Assembly (NCBI GenBank): GCA_948567375.1
Contig: OX419755.1
Location: forward strand, 50,796,291-50,860,290
From: Lunularia cruciata
Taxonomy: Eukaryota > Streptophyta > Marchantiopsida > Lunulariales > Lunulariaceae
DNA length: 64,000 nt
Direction: 5' to 3'
Positions 33,929 through 44,560 of the stretch are shown here, piece after piece; the stretch's first letter is position 1, and the number at the start of each line of letters is the position of its first letter. Under the pieces are notes generated by a model. That model was given only the letters and a program-made list of their open reading frames with translations. It was not told where the DNA came from and did not search any database. The translations under genes and the position numbers were made by a program.

Positions 33929-34677
33929 TGTAATACCAATAATTAGATAGATGACCTAGAGATGAAATTTGGTTTGGTAATATATGGAAGGATGTTATAC
34001 ATGAAGGACTAAGTAGATAAGCTAGAAATATAACCAAAAGAGTACTTCTACTAATAGGCTAGAAACCGAAACATGCTTGGAAACTTTAAAATCAATAGCT
34101 AGGCATATGATCTAGAGGTGAAACTTGGGGTGGTAACATTTGGAAGAATGTTACACATGATGGAGAATGTAGATCAGATAGAGGTATTGCCAAAAGAGCA
34201 CTTCTACTAAGAGGGTAGAAGCCAAAATAGGCCTAAAATTTCAGAGGCCTAAAGGGATGAATTAGGCCTAAAAAATGTGTAGATTTTTCCCTCCAATGGA
34301 GAAAAAATTGGCCTTCTCCCCCCTCAATTTGTCTTGAGCTTGCTAAGAGCTTTCCAATGGTATCTCACCCATGTGATTCTAAGATTCTTACAAGAAGATT
34401 CCCTGAAAGATTCTCTCTGGTCAAAGCCTATTTGACCAACCAGATGGGACCATGATCAACATGTCACCCATCCAAGCAAGTAATCTAAGGGTGGAGCTTG
34501 CTGACTGGTCACATATCCATGTACCTAATCCTATGGTGGAGCTTCCTTGGAGGAGATCATTCTTGGCTATATAATAAAGAGAAGGTGCTCCTTTGGGGCA
34601 TCAGAGGATTGAGGGTGAAATTTTTATTTTCTCTCTTGTATCTCTCTTGAAGAGTTCTTGTCCTTAGAGTATTTACA
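33929..34677 (+). mobile_element. 5' LTR of element A
   Basis: 749 bp starting TGTAATACCAATAATTAG and ending GAGTATTTACA, with TG/CA termini. A TATA box CTATATAATAAAG lies at 34568-34580. It matches the solo LTR at 15725-16470 over its full length. Confidence 0.93.
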
Positions 34678-34678
34678 A

Positions 34679-34690
34679 TGGTATCAAAGC
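34679..34690 (+). promoter_or_regulatory. Primer binding site of element A
   Basis: TGGTATCAAAGC, one base after the LTR end. It differs by one base from the initiator-methionine-tRNA type site TGGTATCAGAGC. Confidence 0.85.
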
Positions 34691-35285
34691 AAGTGTTTGA
34701 ATCCAAGAGAGTGGATCACCACTCTTGGAAGAGCACAAGCTACTTAAATTGAGTAATTTAAGGTGGAGAGCATAGTGCAATTGCTAGACTTGGGAAGGGC
34801 TTTAGAGAGCGGATGGGATGGATACACCGGGAAGAAAATTTCCAACCTCTAGCTTCCCATTCTTGAATCCATTCCACATCAAGATTATGTACATCTAGCA
34901 TGAGCAAACGAAAGTATTGCTAGTTTATCACTTTGGAGCAAAATTCATAGAGAGAGTCATGAATTCACCAAACCTGGTTTACATGTGGTGGGATACAAAA
35001 AAGAGTAAGATTTGACAATCTACACTCTATTATGATGTTATGGATTTGAATGTACCAAATCCTCACCCTTTCAACATGCAAGTAGAAATTTGTTATGTGG
35101 TTAGATCAAAACTGATGTTTAGGGATTTTGTAGTCCGCAATTTTGGTGAGGAATATTATCAATGAATAATGGCCTCTAAGGTCCCAATGGTAGTCCCCAT
35201 AGTTTTTACACCCTCCCAAGTGATCATTCTAACCTTCTATTGAAGTAGGAAGTAGCAAGTGAACATTGATTGTGTGTAAGGATCA

Positions 35286-36080
35286 TGGATCAACAATTAC
35301 AGGCGTTGATGCAAGGAATGAAGGGGATGTTGAATGAGTTTTGAGAAATCAAGATGACCATGGAAGAATTGCAAAATCAAGTATGTGCTGTCAAGAAGGA
35401 TCAAGTAATGCAAGAAGGGGAGCCATCTCAACAACTAGCACCAACAATCGAAGTACTTGGAGAGTTATGCATGCCGATGACACCTATTCCAATCAACAAC
35501 CAAGCCACATTGTTACTATGAATGAAGAAGACATGCAACATCAAGCCTTACAAGGGACAATGCTCCATGAGAGTAGTGGAAAACTGGATTTCAAGAATGA
35601 ATCAATACCTTCAATTGTTCACAACGGAGATCATTGATCATTTTGCAAGTATGTTTGCATGTATGTACTTGACCAATAAGGGTCTCACATGGTATGATGC
35701 TTGGGAACAATCATTACTGGTAGAAAGAAGAGAGGTCACTTAGACAGCCATGCAAGAAGGGCTGCTCAAGATTTTCCAATCTATGGATTCCGTGCAAATG
35801 GCCCAAACTAAACTATGGGGGTTGAAGCAGAAGAATAATATACAAGAGTTCATGGAGGGATTTTTGGATCTACATGTCGCAATAACCGATATGAGTCCAG
35901 CCAAAGCTCTTGAAAATTTCAAGAGAGGATTAAAGAGCGGATTAGCCAAGAAGTAATGGTGCAAAATCCTTGTACTATTTTTGAAGCCATTCCTTGCACC
36001 CAAAGAATAGTAGGAGCGCTTGGAGGAGGGGAAGCAATAACATCGATGCAAAACTATTGGGCCAAGACACACCATTTTGG
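35286..36080 (+). pseudogene. Gag of element A
   Basis: Successive plus-strand frames give MDQQLQALMQGMKGML, the coiled EIKMTMEELQNQVCAVKKD, then a retrotransposon gag core: RVVENWISRMNQYLQLF, KGLTWYDAWEQSLL, QMAQTKLWGLKQKNNIQEFM and FKRGLKSGLAKK. Gag forms the particle. Frameshifts near 35520 and 35740 and stops at 35956 split it. No CCHC knuckle and no protease motif could be found between gag and RT, so that stretch (36080-36240) appears deleted or decayed. Confidence 0.75.
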
Positions 36081-36239
36081 TGGACCAATACCTATGGAAT
36101 TGGGCAATATTTGATTAAAGGAAGATCTCAAAGGTAAGAGTTCCCTCTATATGTCATAAAGACTACATCTATTGGTAAGATAGATAGATGTTTCATGGGT
36201 CTAATAAGAGAAGTCCAATGGAAAAATTCCTAAGAAATT

Positions 36240-36960
36240 GAAAGATGTGGTCAATGAGTTCCAAGATGTCTTCCTGGATGAATTACCCGCAAGTTTATCA
36301 TCAAAAAAGAGAGTAGATCATAAAATTAAGATACTTCTTGGGAAGACACCTCCTTGTAAAGCCCCATATCAACTATCACCTCAAGTTGGAGGAGTGTAAG
36401 GCTCAAATCAAGGATATGTTGCAAAAGGGGTTTATCACCATATGGGGCTCTTATATTCTTTGTAAAGAAGAAGGACTGAACAATGCACATGTGCATTGAC
36501 TACCGGGGAATGAATCAACAAATGGTGAAGAACAAATATCCATTACTTTGCATGGATGACTTGTTTGATCAACTCAATGGGGCAAGGTACTTAACCAAAC
36601 TTGATTTGTGGAGCGGTTACAACCGAATCAAGATTGCGGAAGAAGATATATACAAAATGGCTTTTCAAACAAGGTATGGTCACTTTGAGTACTTGGTGAT
36701 GCTGTTTGGCCTCACCAACTCTCTAGCCACTTTCATGAGTTTGATGAACAACATATTTTATCCATACTTGGGTAAATCTATTGTCATTTTTCTTGATGAC
36801 ATCTTAGTCTACTGTTGGACATTGACAGAGCACAAGCAACATCTACGAGAAGTCCTCCAAATTCTACAACAAAATCAATTGTATGCCAAAATCTCAAAGT
36901 GCAAGTTTGGCAAATCTGAATAAGACTACTTAGTGCATAGAGTAATTGCAAAGGATATCC
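36240..36960 (+). pseudogene. Reverse transcriptase of element A
   Basis: An N-terminal block VVNEFQDVFLDELPASL and the segment leading to CKAPYQLSPQ are followed, after a frame break, by a 146-codon frame. It contains [54 protein letters not shown], and the intact catalytic box [27 protein letters not shown] then leads to the connection domain. The polymerase active site is therefore preserved while the frame around it is broken. Confidence 0.9.
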
Positions 36961-37680
36961 AAGCATTAAGCGATAAAATAGAGGTCATTCAAAAATGGAG
37001 TGCTCCTGAACATTAGACTCAAATCAAGAGTTTCTTGGGATTGACAGGGTTTTATTGTTTTATTGTTTTATTGTTTTATTTTCAAGGACTTCTCCAAGAT
37101 TGCATAACCTTTAACAACACTATTGGGCAAGGGGAAGAGATGGATATGGGGAACCACACAAGAATTAGCCTCTTAGGAGTTGAAAAATGCATTATTACAT
37201 GCACCAATCTTGAAATAGTATGACCCAAACGTCCAATCAAGATGGCTACAAATGCATCAAGTGTAGTAATAGGAGAAGTCCTACAACAAGAATGGTAGGA
37301 TGGATGGCATCCAATTGCATTTTTCTCTCATAAATTGCTATTGGTAGAATGCAACTATGACACCACCAAACAAGAAGAGCTGGCCATTGTCCTTGCAACC
37401 AAGCATTGGAAGCTCTATTTGGGTGAGAAGGCATTTGTGGTAGAGACGGACCACAAACCTCTAGTCTACCTTGAGACACAAAAGGACCTTTCGTGTTGAA
37501 AGATTTGGTAGGCAGAATAGGGACAAAAATTCAACATGACTATCAGATATGTAGAAGGTAAGAAGCAACTTGTAGATGCATTCACTCGGATGTTGATGAC
37601 AAATAATTTGTTGGTGGAAATCAAGATGAACCTTGAATTTTGGCCTAAGATTCTTACTGCTACAAAAACTGATCTATAAA
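36961..37680 (+). pseudogene. RNase H region of element A
   Basis: Plus-strand translation shows IKSFLGLTGFY (37022-37055), an insertion-like run of repeated TTTTATTGTTTTATTG just after it, then HPIAFFSHKLL, EELAIVLATKHWKLYL and VVETDHKPLVYL (to about 37480). KFNMTIRYVEGKKQLVDAFT marks the RNase H C-terminus. RNase H degrades the RNA template during reverse transcription. Stops interrupt each block. Confidence 0.8.
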
Positions 37681-37689
37681 TTGTAGGTG

Positions 37690-38560
37690 CTCAATCATCC
37701 AAAGGTATCACCAGCACCTAAGGACTCACCTTCCATGATGGTAGGTTGTGGATCCTTGATGATACGGATCTAAGAACCACCATCCTAGCAAAATGTCATG
37801 ATTTTGCCATTGCAGGTCATGTTGGAATGGACAAGACCTTGGAAGTAGTCAAACGCCATTACTATTGGCCCAAGATGAGCAGCAATGTGATGGAATATGT
37901 GCAGAGTTGCCTACTGTGTCAACCAAATAAGGCTTCTAATCAAGCTCCCATAGGACTCCTCCAAGCTCCTCCCACTCCTACACTACATTGGGAATAGGTA
38001 AGCATGGATCTGGTTTGTGAATTGCCCAAGACCACCTCTGGGTTTGATTCCATTGTAGTCTTTGTTGACCGACTCAAAAAAATGATTCATGTACATCTTA
38101 CCACCAAGGATGTGACTGCCCCGCAACTAGCTCAATTGCACTTAGATGCAGTCTTTTCCCATCATGGTTGTCTCAAGTGCTCATCATAAATAGAGGCACT
38201 CAAGTCACTAGTTTGTTTTGCAAAACACTCTTTGGGTTCTTCAAAACCAACTTGGCTATGTCCACAACTTACCATCCACAAAATGATGGACAAATAGAGA
38301 GGGAAAATCGGACTATTGAGGACATGCTTTGGGGCTTTACTTTGGATGACCAAGATAGTTGGGACACCTTACTCCCATTGGTGGAATTTGCATACAACAA
38401 TTCATTGAATGCCTCCACACAAGTCACACCATTCTTCCTCATGTATGGAAAGCATCCTTTCACACCTTCAAGCTTGATAAAGGTCTATTTGGTGGCTACC
38501 AAGGTGGACGCTATCAACACTTTTTTTTTAGAATCCAATAGGGGGTAGAGCACACCAAAC
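37690..38560 (+). pseudogene. Integrase of element A
   Basis: An HHCC zinc-binding region (KCHDFAIAGHVGMDKTLEVV to SCLLCQPNK) precedes the core. The first catalytic Asp is seen in MDLVCELPK and the Glu in DGQIERENRTIEDML. The expected second Asp (family pattern SDRGTQF) reads INRGTQV, with Asn in its place. After the core comes VEFAYNNSLNASTQVTPF. A stop at 37997 and a frameshift near 38170 break the frame. Confidence 0.85.
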
Positions 38561-38599
38561 CCAGGTAATAGATTGCCCAAAATTGGCAGAAGTAGTATG

Positions 38600-39078
38600 C
38601 AGATGCACACCACCAACACATGGAGTTCAATGTGGGAGATCAAGTCTGGCTGTCAACCACCAACCTCAAGTTAGTTGGTTCTCATAAGCTCAAACCTCAT
38701 TTTATTGGAACTTTCTCCATCCTTTGTTGCATTAGAGACATTGCCTATGACCTTGAGCTATTGCCACATATGAAGATCCACCTGGTGATTCATGTTTCCT
38801 TATTACATAGATATGCGCCTTGGCCATCCCACTTCTCTTCCATCCAAGAAAGTTGACCTTGTCCAACCTTGGTTGATGACATAGGGGAGTATGAAGTTGA
38901 ACGCATTCTCTAGAAGCACATTTGGGGTACTTGACATCCACGTGTGGAATACATGGTACATTGGAAAGGGTACCTCTTGTATGAGGTGAAATGGGAGCCA
39001 GTAGTCAACTTGACCAACACACCAATGTTAGTGAAATCTTTTGAGCAACAGCTTTGCAAGGAGGACGTTGCATCTTAA
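38600..39078 (+). pseudogene. Chromodomain end of element A pol
   Basis: MEFNVGDQVWLSTTNLKL begins the linker. IGEYEVERIL (38881-38912), VEYMVHWKGYLLYEVKWEP and LVKSFEQQL follow with two stops between them. The WKGY...WEP pattern is the chromodomain hallmark. It ends just before the polypurine tract. Confidence 0.85.
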
Positions 39079-39091
39079 AAGGAGGGAGGTT
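39077..39091 (+). promoter_or_regulatory. Polypurine tract of element A
   Basis: AAAAGGAGGGAGGTT immediately precedes the 3' LTR start. It primes plus-strand synthesis in this class of element. Confidence 0.85.
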
Positions 39092-39524
39092 TGTAATACC
39101 AATAGTTAGATAGATGACCTAGAGATGAAATTTGGTTTGGTAACATCTAGAAGGATGTTATACATGATGGACTAAGTGGATAAGCTAGAGGTATCACCAA
39201 AAGAGTACTTCTACTAATAGGCCAAAAACCAAAACATGCTTGGAAACTTTAGAATCAATAGCTAAGCATATGATCTAGAGGTGAAACTTGGGATGATAAC
39301 ATTTGGAAGGATGTTACACATGATGAAGAATATAGATTAGATAGAGGTATCACCAAAAGAGCACTTCTACTAATAGGGAAAAAGCCAAAATAGGCCTGAA
39401 AACTTTCAATTTCAAAGGCCTAAATAGATGAATTAGGCCTCAAAAATGTGTAGATTCCTCCCCCTCTAGTAGAGGAAAGTCTAGCCTTCCCCCAAGTTTA
39501 TCTTGCCTAGAGCTTTCCAATGGG
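39092..39524 (+). mobile_element. Truncated 3' LTR of element A
   Basis: It starts TGTAATACCAATAGTTAG and follows the 5' LTR until TTTCCAATGG at about 39524, where the sequence switches to the coding sequence of element B. Roughly 316 bp of the LTR are lost. Confidence 0.85.
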
Positions 39525-39529
39525 ACCTG

Positions 39530-40290
39530 GGAGATGGAGCTCAACATGATTCTTGAATGGGGGATGATAGCTACATTCAAGCTTGCGGTTATCTCGGAGC
39601 TCCATGGTTACATAAAGGAGATTATTCAAGCTCATGGAGGTAGTTGGGAGAGATTTTCTCTTCATTTGAGGATGTAGATAGGATAACCAATAAGTCATTC
39701 ATGGAGTGGGTGAACAAAGATGCAAAGGAGTTGAGTGCAATTGAGCTATTTTGGGACAATATTGAAAGACAATATTCACAATTGTCTCAAATTGAGAAGC
39801 TCACGCTTGAGAGTAACAAGGTAGAGTTGTTCCTTCAATCAACAAACAACAAGCTGCAATGGGAGTTGGGGGTCCTTCTAGAGGATGGGTATGAGGATAG
39901 TGGATTGACATCTGATTGGAAGAAGGTCTTAGAAGTCATGAGTATTCTTGCCAAGAGAGAATACCATAGAGGAAAGGTGGTGGGAAGATCAGAAGCAATA
40001 CCACTAGTGGTTGCAAGGGTTTCAAGGCAACCAGTGATACCTAGTTCCATAATAACAACTGTCCCTAACCCGAATGTCACCACTCCATTACAAAAAACCA
40101 CCATTGATGATTTAGTAAAAAAGATGACAGATTTTCAAATCAAATTGGCAAGGATTGACGAGAAAGGAAGCGGTTTTGAAACCAGAACGGTGACAAAGAA
40201 AGGCTATGTACAAAGGTGCATTTGGTGTGATGGAATTGAACACACCAGGAAGGAGTGTACTGATTTTTCTGATACTATTTAGCAAGGAGT
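39530..40290 (+). pseudogene. Gag of element B
   Basis: The frame starts outside an ATG: EMELNMILEWGMIATFKL and HGYIKEIIQAHGGSWERF, then (after a shift) the 212-codon frame with MEWVNKDAKELSAIELF, QYSQLSQIEKLTLESNKVEL and LTSDWKKVLEVMSILAKRE. A CCHC zinc knuckle CIWCDGIEHTRKEC (near 40220-40262) has the retroviral spacing C-X2-C-X4-H-X4-C. It ends in a TAG. The N-terminal gag half is missing because of the junction with element A. Confidence 0.8.
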
Positions 40291-41140
40291 GGTTTTTTGG
40301 AAAGATGGGAAAATTGCATTGAAAGACATGGGAGAAATCCTAAAAACTAATTTTGGGAAAGAGGGAATGCAGAAGCTATTTGAGGAATTCTTATCACTAC
40401 AAGCTACCACATCAGTTGAGGCTTCTACCTATGGAGTAGAGGTAGTAAGAAATGGAGAGGAAGCATTTCTAAGACATGTAGATTTAGGAAGCATGTGGAT
40501 CAATGCTCTACATACAATGGAGAAGGGAAAAACCACAAGAGGAGAACTATTGCGAATGGCTACAAAATTCAAGAATGCCACTCAATAGGCTGATCCAATG
40601 GATACCATGTCAATTCATGCCTATTTGGCACAAAACCAACATGAAGCTCTCATCAAAGAAAAGTGAAGAAGAGATGACATGGAGCTTGGTGATGAGAGAT
40701 CAACTCAAAAGCAACAATTGAGGGGAGATAGACTCCATTAAGAGGGTGCTCCCCAAAGACAGGGAGTGCTACCTTCATGGGAGGAGGTCATGGAGGATTC
40801 TTTGCCCTCTGATTCTGAAAATTTAGTGAAGTGGAAGGGGAAGGAGAAGGGTAAACCACCCCCTTACAAGCTTCAATTGGATATTGAAGTGGTTACTAAC
40901 CAAAAAGGAGTACTAGCAGAGAGAGTACTCAATACCAAGGTAGAGTTTACTCTTTTGGAGATCCTTAGGATTTCCAAGAAGGAGTTTCATGATGTCTATG
41001 ATGTCATCATAGACGTTATCAAGTGTAAGCAGCAATTGACATGAGAAGTTGCTCTATCAAATGCTCTTGATATTACGATTACAAAAGAAGAGGAGTTAGA
41101 GCTAGCTCGATGCTGCAACAACCATAAGGTCAAATTTGTA
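40291..41140 (+). pseudogene. Gag-protease connecting region of element B
   Basis: Two frames, 40289-40588 (LKTNFGKEGMQKLFEEF and more) and 40766-41044 (PPPYKLQLDIEVVTNQKG, LLEILRISKKEFHDVYDVII). They read as a continuing polyprotein linker broken by stops at 40588 and 41044. In this lineage such a segment precedes the protease. No catalytic motif is present. Confidence 0.6.
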
Positions 41141-41740
41141 GAGGATGAGGATGATGATGGTGGGATCTCTAGTCACTATACTAGAGGGCATTGGGCTATA
41201 GCTTCTACTAAACTATGGTCAAGATTGGTAGCATGACAGATCCCTTGGTTGCTCTTATCGATCATGGGTCAGAAATCAACATTCTTTCCAAGGAGCTCTA
41301 CAAGCGTGGGATAATGGCCAATTAATATAGAGCATGGTTGTGTGATCAAGGCAGAAAAAAAATCAAGGGAGAACTCTATGGTGCATGCCTAGATGTGAGG
41401 GTGAAGGTTGGGGATAAAGTTACTGAAAAAAATTTCTTTGTTAAAGAGACTACATCATACCCAATGATCCTTGGACAACCGTACATTACAATGGTGAGGA
41501 TGGAGACCACACTCCTTGATGAAATTTCTACATATGCTCAAATCAGAAGCCAAGATGGCAAGAAAGTAGTGAAATTCCTCACTTTACTTACAAACCATGA
41601 GTGCAACCGAGACTACTTGAGGAGTGGTTCTCTACCTAAAGTGATAGTGGAGTTCAAGTACCACTATAAGGTAAGAATAAAGTGTTACATCAAAGAAGGT
41701 GCTCTTGCTTCAGAGGGGAAGTATCTTATGTAAGGAGTGA
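41141..41740 (+). pseudogene. Aspartic protease of element B
   Basis: The active-site segment PLVALIDHGSEINILSKELY (about 41245-41305; D-H-G in place of the common D-T/S-G) is followed after a stop by a 131-codon frame with PMILGQPYITMVRMETTLLD and IRSQDGKKVVKFLTLL. The ILGQP block is the typical flap-proximal motif. Retrotransposon proteases of this lineage may naturally carry DHG; I am not certain. Confidence 0.75.
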
Positions 41741-42184
41741 TGAGGTTTTCTCATGGTGGGTTTAGTGTGTACACACAACTTGCCAATTTGCACAAAAGGG
41801 AGAGAACAAGTGCAAGAATAAGAACAAGAACTAAAAAGAGGGGTGTTGATTGATGAGGATGAGACCATATCAGAGGTGTACATGGAGATAGGATTGGAAG
41901 ATCCTTTAGGAAAGCTCAAGAGGATGGAGCCTGAGCATGAGCATGAGGATCAAGTGATAGAAATACATTCAAGGGAGCTCTATTCAAAGATAGAGTTCTT
42001 TTTAGGTTCTAAGGCTAGGTGGAAACCACATCCAAGAGTGTGGAGGAAAAGGTTAGGCCTGTAGTTGAACCTCTTCTAAGTGACTTTGATCAACATGTCT
42101 AACTTGCTCAGAAACAAAAGAGCTTAATGGATCCAAATCAAATAGATCACAAGTTCATAGAAGCAGCACTCAAGGAGTTGACAG

Positions 42185-42781
42185 TTGGTTCATCAGTTTT
42201 CTTTTTACCAATAAAAGAGAAACCATTTTGAGAGATGTTGAGTGAGCATGGGAAAGCTTTCCCCTTTGAGCTTTTTGAAATTGGGTGTGTAGATCCAAGT
42301 CTTGTGGCTTTGATGATCATCTTAATGGTTCTACATGCACCTAGGGACTTGAGACCAATTCCGGTACCTAGAGCTTACATGCCAAAGCTTATGGATCACT
42401 TGAAGGAGAAAATTGATGCAAAGATCCTAGAACCATCATTTTCACCTTATTCTAGTCATTGGTTTATAGTGCCTAAGAAGAATGGAGCTTTGAGTTTCAT
42501 TCAAAATATGCAACCGGTAAATTGAGTGACAATCAGGAAACAAGGATAGTGCTAATTGTTGGAGAATTTATTGAAGCTTTTGCAAGTAGAGCCATATATT
42601 CTTTGGGAGATCTATATTTTGGTTATGACCAATTCCAACTTGCCAAAGGAACTAGAGACATAACCACAATGAAGACACTATTGGGGTTGATGAGGATGTG
42701 CACGTTGCCTCAAGGAGCAAGAAATTTTGTTGCACACATCATGAATGGAATGAAAAAAAGTTCTTAGGGAGTTAATTTCTA
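42185..42781 (+). pseudogene. Reverse transcriptase of element B, N-terminal half
   Basis: Blocks in order: APRDLRPIPVPRAYMPKL, KILEPSFSPYSSHWFIVPKK, FIQNMQPVN (stop), VGEFIEAFASRAIYSLGDLY, GYDQFQLAKGTRDITTMKT and RMCTLPQGARNFVAHIMNGM. These are fingers and palm motifs up to the helix before the catalytic aspartates. The frame shifts at a poly-A (MKK...) and is then cut by the C1 LTR at 42782. The catalytic DD box is not on this side. Confidence 0.85.
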
Positions 42782-43527
42782 TGAAAACCCAAGAAATATC
42801 ACTTTTGCGGTTATGAGGTAAGTAAAGTTTATTCCCGTTAAGATACAATTTAGAATTGGTCATATACAAAGTCAAATAGTAACAAACAATTCTTCTTGGT
42901 TGCATCTTTAATCTCTTAGGTAGAAACTACACCCAAAAGAGAGTAACAAGCACTAGATTGCAGTCTTGTCACAAATTAACACTCCTTAATCACAACTCAT
43001 TCAATTCTTTCCAAACAATCTTGATTGTGATGATTCAGATTCTTTCAAAGATGGTTACTTCACTGCAAAACAACTTTGCCTTAGAATTGTAATCCACTCT
43101 CCACTGAAGGCACGACTTCCTCAATCAAAAATTTTTTGCTTCAATCTTGCACTACACTCACAAATGAAAAATACTATCAACACTACAAATCTTTTCAGAT
43201 CTATCAAGGCATTACTTCAATTGCATTTCACTCAAGATCAAACACACAGAATGAAGATCAAAGCTACAGAATCCAACATCCAACAAGCACACTGATTTGC
43301 ACTTCAAAATTCTCCTCACACTCACAAACACATTCACTGGATTGATACTCAAAATTAAGCTCAAGAAAGGAGCACTAAGAATCAGCACTTTGCTTTATTT
43401 ATCTTTAAAATTACAAATATTGACAAACAACACATTGCAAATGCCACCTTTAAAAGCACTTAAGTAGTTATCTAACTTCCTAAACTGATTCCTAACAACT
43501 TTACCAACCTGTAGATCTAAAATGACA
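42782..43527 (-). mobile_element. C-family LTR (C1)
   Basis: 746 bp, inverted relative to the LTR at 46846-47598 and matching it end to end. Ends are TGAAAACCC at the left and ATGACA at the right, so it has TG/CA termini. It is the 3' LTR of a minus-strand copy whose coding end lies just to the right. The base run outside it, TTCTA (42777-42781), is the likely target-site sequence. Confidence 0.85.
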
Positions 43528-43570
43528 ATGCACCTCTTCATATCTATCTTCTTCTATCTCAAAATTGTTC

Positions 43571-43900
43571 CTACTCTGATCTGATGTCTACTTCTACTTT
43601 GGCTTCTAAACCCAAGGAAAGTTCCTTCACCTCATGTACTTCAAGTTCTACAACTTCCAATTCTTCTACCAATTCTAAAATGTCTTCACTTTGATCTGCA
43701 ATCAAAGGTATGGGGAACTTATCTACATCCTTATCTTGCAACCCACTCTTCTTTAAAGTATCAAATGACAAATCCAAAGTCACTTGAACTTCTACCTCTC
43801 TTACTCTGGGTTTGACTGTGGTACCCACATTTTTTTCCTTATTTATGGAGAAGAAGTGTATAGAGAAGTCGTATTGCACATGATTGGCATTAGAAGGCAA
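43571..43900 (-). pseudogene. C1: C-terminal end of the coiled-coil element protein
   Basis: A 109-codon minus-strand frame. From KPRVREVEVQVTLDLSFDTL onward it parallels the end of the C2 protein: DKDVDKFPIPLIADQSEDIL against KELDKLPASVIVDQSEELVE, and SLGLEAKVEVDIRSE against TLGLEAKEEVNIGSE. It ends 44 bp before the LTR, as in C2. The first 30 or so residues do not match C2. Confidence 0.7.
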
Positions 43901-44560
43901 AGAAAGGTGTCCTCAGGTTGTAACCCAAGGTAAAGTGACTTTGTGTCATAAGATGAAGTACACAGATTTGCCTTGTCAGCCTACAACCCAAAGTAAGGAG
44001 ACTTTGTCTCGAAGGTGCTCAACCTGAGGTGAGGACAGGTTAACAACTTTCCTTTGGGGTTGGACATTCAAGAAGGTACTGTGCACAAAAATGGCTGGCT
44101 TATAAACAGGAGGAAATTGATGGTGACAAGAGCATGAAGAAGGTGTGATTTCTTGGTAGAAATTTGAAGTGAAAAAAGACAAAAGAAGTGCACCATTATA
44201 AAATTTGGGCTAGATACAAAGCAATGACAAGTAATTTTCCATCGCCGTAAAGAAGTCATCCTGTGGGAGATTGTGGGAAGGGAAGTGTAGTCAAAGATGC
44301 ATTGGTGTGTACTGAGGAAGCCAAGAGAGTTAGTCAGGGAATCAGTAGGAAGAGTAACCCCCAACTTAGAGTGGAAGAGAGAAAGATGGGAGGTGGGAAG
44401 AAGAACTCTGAATTAATAGTGAGAAATCATGCAATTTGGAGGTTAGATGTGATCGCAAGAATCAAAGTCTTGAGCAGGCTTCGCATCACATTCTTGGCAT
44501 GGAACTAGAACATTAGCTTTCTAGGTTTCATAACTGAGATCATTGAGAGTAAGTGTCTCG
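43901..44560. other. Junction region between C1 and C2
   Basis: It contains a near-duplicated segment (TTGTAACCCAAGGTAAAGTG... at about 43918 and CTACAACCCAAAGTAAGGAG... at about 43981). A plus-strand frame (44263-44508) reads toward the C2 start with basic, charged sequence (for example RKSNPQLRVEERKMGGGKK). No LTR could be found at the C2 left side. Confidence 0.4.

Larger units (their letters stand above)
33929..39524 (+). mobile_element. Element A: family 1 Ty3/gypsy chromovirus
   Basis: The most complete element in the window. Order on the plus strand: 5' LTR 33929-34677, primer binding site, gag, RT, RNase H, integrase, chromodomain, polypurine tract, and a 3' LTR starting at 39092 that is truncated at about 39524, where element B begins. 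RT-RNaseH-integrase order and the C-terminal chromodomain place it in the chromovirus branch of Ty3/gypsy. Every domain carries stops or frameshifts. The truncation means the 3' flanking duplication cannot be checked; the 5' flank is ATATG. Confidence 0.9.
39525..42781 (+). mobile_element. Element B: gag-protease-RT of a second Ty3/gypsy lineage
   Basis: A plus-strand element fragment of a lineage distinct from family 1 and 2 by sequence. It enters in mid-gag at the truncated LTR of element A and stops in RT after VLREL at about 42780, where the C1 LTR begins (TTCTA just outside). The matching continuation of its RT appears 15 kb away at 57940. No LTR of its own was found. Confidence 0.8.
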